A stretch of DNA of 7,173 nucleotides from the NCBI GenBank assembly GCA_020718785.1, contig DYRK01000299.1, forward strand, positions 1-7,173, given 5' to 3'. The stretch comes from Desulfatirhabdium butyrativorans. Its GTDB lineage: Bacteria; Desulfobacterota; Desulfobacteria; Desulfobacterales; DYRK01. Each line of letters begins with the position of its first letter. Position 1 is the stretch's first letter. Under the pieces are notes generated by a model, which saw only the letters and a program-made list of their open reading frames with translations, was not told the DNA's origin and ran no database searches. This document shows positions 1-3,787 of the stretch, in pieces. A program made the position numbers and the translations under genes.

Positions 1-20
1 TTTGTTTTATGGGAATCGAA

Positions 21-51
21 TTCAAAAAGTTCAGATTATGACGGTGGACAG
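21..51. repeat. Left copy of an inverted mobile-element-like end
   Basis: Reading the complement, this stretch begins CTGTCCACCGT, then has ATA, CTGAACTT and TGAA blocks in the same order and spacing as the sequence at 7086-7115. The two copies are in inverted orientation and differ by a few substitutions and one indel. Weak similarity continues outward to a shared TAAAAC block. Inverted copies with a sharp inner boundary (tip CTGTCCACCGT) look like terminal inverted repeats of an insertion sequence whose body lies outside the window. No transposase is visible, so the family is not assigned. Confidence 0.5.
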
Positions 52-110
52 AATACATATCAGAATCAGGAATTAATGATATGACAGCGGATATGTTTAT
101 AAAAAAATAA
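51..110 (+). pseudogene. Possible C-terminal tail of a truncated toxin tip
   Basis: A short open stretch in one frame ends with TAA at 108-110 and translates to about 19 residues ending MTADMFIKK. The frame is closed by a TGA at 39-41 inside the inverted mobile-element end, so anything upstream has been cut off. Its place 51 bp before an immunity-type gene is where the C-terminus of an Rhs toxin tip would be expected. No family is recognisable from so short a tail, and the assignment rests on position only. It could also be non-coding. Confidence 0.25.
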
Positions 111-161
111 CCGTGTCAAATTTCAACCGTAAATCAGAAATTGAAAACAGAGAGGTTTCAG

Positions 162-569
162 ATGTCCTGTTTGGCAAATGTTATATTAAGAATAATGGGA
201 GATGATTTCGATCCTGATATAATATCAGAGGAATTGTCTGTTGAAGCAACTGAGAAATGGAGAAAAGGACAGAAATCGGTCAGATATAATACATTTAAAA
301 AATACGATTGCTGGTTATATGCGACCGGTTACAAAAGAGTGACTGATATCAATGAATTGTTGACATATATATATTTGCTGTTCAATGAAAAGAAAGAAAA
401 AATAAGAATAACCGCCGAAAAATTTCAGCTAAGTATCTCATTGGATATAGTAATAAAGATGTCTGATGAGGAATTGCCCGCACTGTATTTTGAAAAGAGA
501 ATCATAAATTTTTTATATCATATCGGGGCTGAAATAGATATTGATATGTATCTGACAGAAAATAAATAA
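162..569 (+). CDS. DUF4279-type protein, probable immunity protein
   Basis: Small soluble protein of 135 residues. The N-terminus has a LRIMGDDFDPDIISEEL segment (hydrophobic strand, acidic FDPD, then helix) followed by a WRKGQ motif about 20 residues later. This is the pattern I associate with DUF4279, a family often found as an immunity or accessory gene in polymorphic-toxin loci. The rest is charged alpha/beta sequence ending in a GAEIDIDMYL strand. There is no signal peptide or membrane segment, so it should act in the cytoplasm, as expected for a protein that binds and blocks a delivered toxin. I chose ATG 162 because AGAGAGG at 149-155 lies 6 nt before it. A TTG at 141 would add seven residues but has no ribosome site. 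The cognate toxin seems lost: only a possible tail (51-110) remains, and Rhs core sequence resumes just after the stop. The immunity role is inferred. Confidence 0.7.
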   Translation: MSCLANVILRIMGDDFDPDIISEELSVEATEKWRKGQKSVRYNTFKKYDCWLYATGYKRVTDINELLTYIYLLFNEKKEKIRITAEKFQLSISLDIVIKMSDEELPALYFEKRIINFLYHIGAEIDIDMYLTENK

Positions 570-576
570 AAATTAA

Positions 577-1502
577 TTACACTTATACCACGATGCCGCA
601 GGCAATATTGAAACCGTCACCCTGATGGGACGAGAACCTTTGTATATAACCAAAATAACCGGCTTATCCGTGTTATCGGAGGAGCGGTTACACCCGGCGA
701 ATATTTTTATGACGCATTCGGAAGGCGGGTAAAAAAAGTTGCTTCCGGTATTGCAACGGTATATCATTATGATATTGCAGGAAATATGATTGCCGAGTCA
801 ACAGGAGGCACGCCGTCAAGGGACATTGTTTATCTGAACGGCGAACGGATCGCCATGCGGCTGTATGGTTCACAGGCTGGGTGGTATTTCTTTATTAATG
901 ATCACCTCGGAACTCCGCAGAAGATTGTAAACGAAGCCGGTGAAGTTGTCTGGAACGGCTATTATCAGCCGTTCGGAAAAGCAGCGGCTTATCCTGCGAC
1001 AGTTACAAACAATATCAGGTTGCCGGGACAGTATTATGACGCTGAAACAGGGCTGCACTACAACTGGCACAGATACTATGACCCGGATACAGGGCGGTAT
1101 CTGATGCTTGACCCGATTGGATTGGATGGCGGGCTAAATCTTTATGCGTATGTGATGGGAAATCCGGTGAATCTGACCGATTTCGACGGATTAGATGCAA
1201 CCCTTCCTTTTACCTGGTGGGAAGCCGTAATAGGCGCAGGGAAAGAAGGGGCAACCATAGGTGGCGGCGGAATTGCTTTTATCGCAGGCGGAATCATTCT
1301 TGTGACAGCCACACCTGCAGGAGAAGGCTCGGACATCATACCTGACAGCAGCAGTTCCGCCAGCATTAATAAGACGGTACTGTTGATGATTCAGCTGGAA
1401 TTGACAATGATTGTGAAAAGAAGGGCAAATGGAAATGTGAAGGATACAGTCAATATGATCAAATTGGTACACCTAAGCATGTTCGCAGAGGAAGTACTTT
1501 GA
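577..1502 (+). pseudogene. Rhs/YD-repeat core fragment, frameshifted
   Basis: C-terminal part of an Rhs protein, the secreted or cell-surface YD-repeat shell that encloses a variable C-terminal toxin. From 577 one frame reads a YD-type repeat (YHDAAGNIETVT). Near 612-622 the coding continues in another frame (DGTRTFVYNQNNRLIRV, EYFYDAFGRRVKKV, YHYDIAGNMI), so a single-base lesion splits the repeat. From ATG 786 the frame contains the Rhs core: DHLGTPQKIV (residues 39-48), YYDPDTGRYLMLDPIGL (97-113), then LNLYAYVMGNPVNLTD (117-132). After the core comes a Gly/Ala-rich hydrophobic stretch (about 148-180), typical of the pre-toxin region. The last 43 residues in this frame, after N195, are unlike a toxin tip; the toxin reading continues one frame away (1373-1624). 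No start codon or RBS fits and most of the roughly 1,400-residue shell is missing, so this is an orphan fragment. Confidence 0.85.
1135..1180 (+). repeat. Rhs-core direct repeat, copy 1
   Basis: This 46-bp stretch encodes the end of the Rhs core (NLYAYV.GNPVNLTD). It matches 2551-2596 at 43 of 46 positions, and the three differences cluster in the Val/Met/Gly codons. The two copies are in the same orientation and both sit just before a different toxin tip, so they mark the conserved side of the tip-exchange point. Confidence 0.85.
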
Positions 1503-1624
1503 TAATTGCATATGGAAAAACGGAAGCTCTTGCCAGAGATGCTTGGATTAAGAAAGCTCAAAATGCTGCTCCGAGAGGTTTTACGGCAAGACATATTTTG
1601 CCAAAGTGTAAAAAGGTAAGATAA
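1373..1624 (+). pseudogene. Toxin tip of the Rhs fragment, out of frame
   Basis: An 83-codon open stretch without its own start codon, one frame away from the Rhs core, ending at TAA 1622-1624. It reads as a good protein: an acidic DGTVDDSAGIDNDC linker, a KWKCEGYSQYDQ segment, RRGSTLIIAYGKTEALARDAW (strand then helix), then PRGFTARHILPKCKK at the C-terminus. Cys14, Cys22, the RH pair and Cys79 are candidate structural or active residues. Restoring one base in AATAAGACGG near 1370 (giving AATAAAGACGG) joins Rhs residue N195 directly to KDGTVDD, so the gene has lost one base there. The small size, position right after the hydrophobic pre-toxin region and following immunity-type gene support a toxin tip. 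I do not recognise the family, and the activity is unknown. A sequencing error is an alternative to a true frameshift. Confidence 0.65.
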
Positions 1625-1830
1625 CTGAGGGGTGTGCATAATTCAGAGTTAATAATATCAGATTGTTATGAAAATAATAGTGATATGCTCCTTCTGTTCT
1701 GATCTGATCTGATTTCATGAAAAAGAGGAATTATTTTCAGCCTTCTGACAGTAAGATATTAACGGTATATTAGCAAATAACACATAAATAAAAGATGTTA
1801 TCTCTCAGGTGAATTCTGCACACCCCTCAG
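1625..1830. mobile_element. MITE-like element with 21-bp terminal inverted repeats
   Basis: The ends are CTGAGGGGTGTGCATAATTC plus A (1625-1645) and its inverse at 1810-1830, matching at 20 of 21 positions. The 206-bp interior is A+T-rich with no plausible gene; it only holds a short TCTGATCTGATCTGAT run at 1698-1713. The flanks carry ATAA on both sides (1621-1624 and 1831-1834), a likely target-site duplication; the identity extends to ATAACTGA if the first bases of the left end are counted. With such ends and no transposase this is a non-autonomous element. It sits between the toxin stop codon and its immunity gene. Confidence 0.8.
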
Positions 1831-1940
1831 ATAACTGATTGTGGGGAAAATCTCAAAGTGCTGGTTTTTTTGTATCAAGCCGCCCAACATTGATAGCGGA
1901 GAAATGCACTGATAGTTAACCTATTGATAAAGGTTTAAAA

Positions 1941-2525
1941 ATGATCAATAATTTATTGAGCTTAATAATTGATATTGAAACAGGGAGCGAAATAGATGCT
2001 TTTGAGGCGGCAAAAAAAATTGCCTGTCATAAACTTTCAAAGACTGAATTGGCAAAATTGTCAAATGTTTTAGTTGAAGGAGTTGATGTGCATAACAAGG
2101 AAGCTGCGACATATGCTATTTCTTGGATAAAAAACAAATCGTTGGCTTTAGCCATACTGACAGATATCTTGAACAAATCACAAAATCATGAGAGAGTTCG
2201 TGGGCAAGCCGCTGAAGGTATTGGCATCATAAAGCCATCCCGAAAGTATAAAATGAGGATGGAAGCTGAGAAAGTTTTGTTAAAAAGCCTAAACGATCCT
2301 TCTCCAACAGTAAGGTTTTGGTCATGTTATGCAGTTGGCGAGTTGAAAATGAAAAGTGCTCTCTCAATATTAAAAGAGTTACAGGATAAAGACGATGATA
2401 TTTGTCTAGGATGGTGGTACGTCTCAGAGGAGGCAGAGGATGCAATTGCCAGAATTAATGATCGTGAGTGGAAAGATCGAATTCCTATAAGTCAAAGGAA
2501 GTCAGGGGAACGGAATTCCTGGTAG
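1941..2525 (+). CDS. HEAT-repeat protein, probable immunity partner
   Basis: A 194-residue soluble protein, mostly helical. Helical pairs typical of HEAT or PBS-lyase-type repeats are visible at about 20-48, 53-80 (EAATYAISWI, SLALAILTDIL), 85-117 (RVRGQAAEGIGII, then AEKVLLKSL) and 120-173 (PSPTVRFWSCYAVGEL, ALSILKELQDKDD, then AEDAIARI). HEAT-repeat proteins of this size commonly follow Rhs toxin tips as immunity proteins that wrap the toxin. ATG 1941 is preceded by AAAGG (1929-1933) at 7 nt. The purines of that site can pair weakly with AACCT at 1918-1922, which might modulate translation. The gene lay directly after the toxin tip (1373-1624) before a MITE inserted between them. The last residues (about 180-194) run into the recombination junction with the next Rhs tip and may not be native. 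The immunity role is inferred from context. Confidence 0.72.
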   Translation: MINNLLSLIIDIETGSEIDAFEAAKKIACHKLSKTELAKLSNVLVEGVDVHNKEAATYAISWIKNKSLALAILTDILNKSQNHERVRGQAAEGIGIIKPSRKYKMRMEAEKVLLKSLNDPSPTVRFWSCYAVGELKMKSALSILKELQDKDDDICLGWWYVSEEAEDAIARINDREWKDRIPISQRKSGERNSW

Positions 2526-2990
2526 GCCCCGATCTGTCTGGAAGGGGGAATAAATCTTTATGCGTATGTAACGGGGAATCCGGTGAATCTGACCGACCCC
2601 ACAGGTGAAATTCCGCCTCTGCTTCTTATTCTCGAATATATATGGGACGCACTGAATATCGCCCATGACGTAATAACAGAAGACGAGATAGGTCTGGTCA
2701 ACGATATCGCAGCCTTTTATATTCCGTTGTATCCCGCCGGTATAACAAAGGTTTGTAAGATAGGGAAAAATTTACCGAAATTCACGAAAAAGATGTTAAG
2801 TAATTCTAAAACAATGTATGAGGGTCGAAAAATCAGAAAAGTTGATGAATTAGTCAGCAAATTCGGCGGTAAAGCAGAAAACTGGAAGAAGAGGAAAGGA
2901 TGGGATGAATTCGGAAACGAGTGGCACTGGTATGAAAATAATGGGAATCGGGTAGGTATAAAACGGGCGGGCGAACCCGATCCTTTTTAG
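2526..2990 (+). CDS. Displaced Rhs C-terminal toxin tip (HWYE/DPF type)
   Basis: An orphan tip of about 154 codons, in frame from just after the HEAT gene's TAG. It begins with the end of the Rhs core (PICLEGGINLYAYVTGNPVN, canonical DPIGL altered to PICL), followed by LTDPTGEI. Next comes a hydrophobic segment (PPLLLILEYIWDAL), and then a basic tip: KFTKKMLSNSK, KVDELVSKFGGKAENWKK, and the strongly conserved-looking end GNEWHWYENNG, RVGIKRAGEPDPF. The H-W-Y-E cluster and final DPF resemble C-termini I have seen on Rhs and related polymorphic toxins. I cannot name the numbered family or the reaction with confidence. There is no good start: GTG 2583 (135 residues) is the first usual one and lies inside the Rhs core. 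It is therefore probably expressed only if recombined onto a full Rhs gene, or it is silent. Confidence 0.72.
   Translation, partial: APICLEGGINLYAYVTGNPVNLTDPTGEIPPLLLILEYIWDALNIAHDVITEDEIGLVNDIAAFYIPLYPAGITKVCKIGKNLPKFTKKMLSNSKTMYEGRKIRKVDELVSKFGGKAENWKKRKGWDEFGNEWHWYENNGNRVGIKRAGEPDPF
2551..2596 (+). repeat. Rhs-core direct repeat, copy 2
   Basis: Second copy of the 46-bp core repeat, 43 of 46 identical to 1135-1180 and in the same orientation, 1,416 bp downstream. Recombination between the copies would delete the module 2 toxin, MITE and HEAT gene and place the HWYE/DPF tip on the upstream Rhs core. Confidence 0.85.
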
Positions 2991-3001
2991 GAATGAACAT
3001 T

Positions 3002-3382
3002 ATGAAAGTACGGACAAAAAAGAATATTCACGATCATATACTTGACGAATACGATCATCAGCACCTTGAACCGGATAAAATATATGAGGTTATCGGAATA
3101 ACTTATGAAAATTACAGGGTCATAGATGAAATAGGTGAACCTATTTTATACCCTAAGTATCTTTTTGAGGTAACCGACCCTCTGATTCCGGCAGACTGGA
3201 TTTGGGAAAAGTATGCTTCAGATGAATATTATATTGATCCGCCTGAGTTAAGTGAACGAGGATTTTATGAAGATTTTTTTGACAGACAACCTTATGCCGG
3301 AGAAATTTTCAGACAGTTTGTAATTTCACATGAACTGATGACAGAAGACGAATGGAGAAAGAGGTATGAAGACCTTAAATAA
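3002..3382 (+). CDS. Probable immunity protein for the HWYE/DPF toxin
   Basis: A small acidic protein of 126 residues from ATG 3002. That start is preferred because the AGGA at 2989-2992 stands 9 nt before it. The upstream ATG 2993 (129 residues) has AGGA directly against it. The protein has no membrane segment. An N-terminal strand-rich part (IYEVIGITYENYRVIDEIG, then PILYPKYLFEVTD) is followed by IPADWIWEKY, PPELSERGFYEDFFD and a C-terminal helix. The aromatic and acidic clusters (GFYEDFFD, DEYYIDPPEL) suit binding to a basic toxin. It starts 11 nt after the toxin stop, and the shared AGGA overlaps that stop (TTTTTAGGA), the coupling expected of a toxin/immunity pair. I recognise the pattern from genes next to Rhs tips but cannot give a family number. 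The attC-like site follows 21 nt after its stop. Confidence 0.68.
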   Translation: MKVRTKKNIHDHILDEYDHQHLEPDKIYEVIGITYENYRVIDEIGEPILYPKYLFEVTDPLIPADWIWEKYASDEYYIDPPELSERGFYEDFFDRQPYAGEIFRQFVISHELMTEDEWRKRYEDLK

Positions 3383-3403
3383 TCCATTTTCAGCAAAGCA
3401 ACA

Positions 3404-3465
3404 GCATAACTAGCCGTTGCACCGGACAAGCCCTATCGGGCTTGCCGGTGAACTCGTTGTTATGC
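3404..3465. other. attC-like recombination site
   Basis: A 62-bp imperfect dyad with the architecture of an integron attC. Outer boxes GCATAAC (3404-3410) and GTTATGC (3459-3465) are perfect complements. Inner boxes GTTGCACCGG and CCGGTGAAC pair except for one extra G. Past an extra A, CAAGCCC pairs with GGGCTTG around a 4-nt loop. The unpaired G and A on one arm are the extrahelical bases by which integrase picks the strand. The R boxes depart slightly from the GTTRRRY consensus (GTTATGC). A plain hairpin terminator is an alternative, but there is no T-tract. Confidence 0.7.
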
Positions 3466-3494
3466 AACTTGAAATTTTACACATGGAGTAAGTT

Positions 3495-3702
3495 ATGTCA
3501 TTTCAAACACCAATAAAATATGTCAAAGAAGGATGAGTCTTTAGAGGCGTGGGTTGAGAAAGAAACGAAAACTAAAGATAAAAGTATGTTTTTATCGAAT
3601 CATCTTATTCCAGATGTAAGTTTAAAATTAGAGGGCTTTGATGAATTCATAATTGAGAGAACCCAAATCCTTAAAGAAAAACTTAAAAGCCTTTTGGCAT
3701 AA
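3495..3702 (+). pseudogene. Remnant of a DUF262-like gene in a cassette
   Basis: ATG 3495 has GGAG (3485-3488) at 6 nt and encodes MSFQTPIKYVKEG before a TGA at 3534. Removing one G near 3531 joins it to the frame DESLEAWVEKETKTKDKSMF and on through HLIPDVSLKLEGFDEFI to ERTQILKEKLKSLLA (about 68 residues in all). MSFQTPI resembles the N-terminus of DUF262 proteins (ParB-like nucleases such as GmrS and relatives). The HLIP...F.EFI..R..LLKEKL ending resembles their C-terminus. The central several hundred residues, including any catalytic part, are absent. It thus looks like an internally deleted and frameshifted relic. Translation from ATG 3520 (60 residues) is also open but lacks a ribosome site. 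The TAA stop (3700-3702) falls inside the following GCATAAC box, a typical cassette arrangement. Confidence 0.5.
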
Positions 3703-3740
3703 CCATCTGTTGCAGCCGGTTGACATAGTTGAACTTTGTG
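3697..3740. other. Degenerate second attC-like site
   Basis: GCATAAC (3697-3703) is followed by GTTGCAGCCGG, matching the left half of the site at 3404-3465. A TGAAC block at 3731 fits its inner right box, but the closing GTTATGC has decayed to something like GTGTAAA. The hairpin would be weak, so the site is probably no longer functional. With the intact site it brackets the small gene as in a cassette. Confidence 0.45.
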
Positions 3741-3746
3741 TAAAAA
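3720..3746 (+). promoter_or_regulatory. Possible sigma-70-type promoter for the Liv fusion
   Basis: A perfect TTGACA (3720-3725) lies inside the degenerate attC. A -10-like TAAAAA follows at 3741-3746 with a 15-bp gap, with A/T-rich alternatives just beyond. The start codon is at 3788. The -35 match is good, but the -10 and spacing are not, so this is a weak call. Confidence 0.3.
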
Positions 3747-3787
3747 TTTTAAATTATGAAACCATCTGAATTAAAACTCGGAATATC

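Noticed and set aside
141..161. TTG 141 as start of the DUF4279 gene
   Set aside because: There is no ribosome site before it, while ATG 162 has AGAGAGG at 6 nt and begins closer to the family's usual start.
1355..1400. Programmed ribosomal frameshift between Rhs core and toxin
   Set aside because: No slippery heptamer or downstream stimulatory structure is evident at the junction; a one-base deletion explains it more simply.
1698..1713. Tandem CTGAT run as a binding-site array
   Set aside because: Only three short units inside a MITE; too little to support a regulatory role.
1877..1920. Another attC site upstream of the HEAT gene (GCCCAAC box)
   Set aside because: No matching complementary box or inner arms follow, so no attC hairpin can form.
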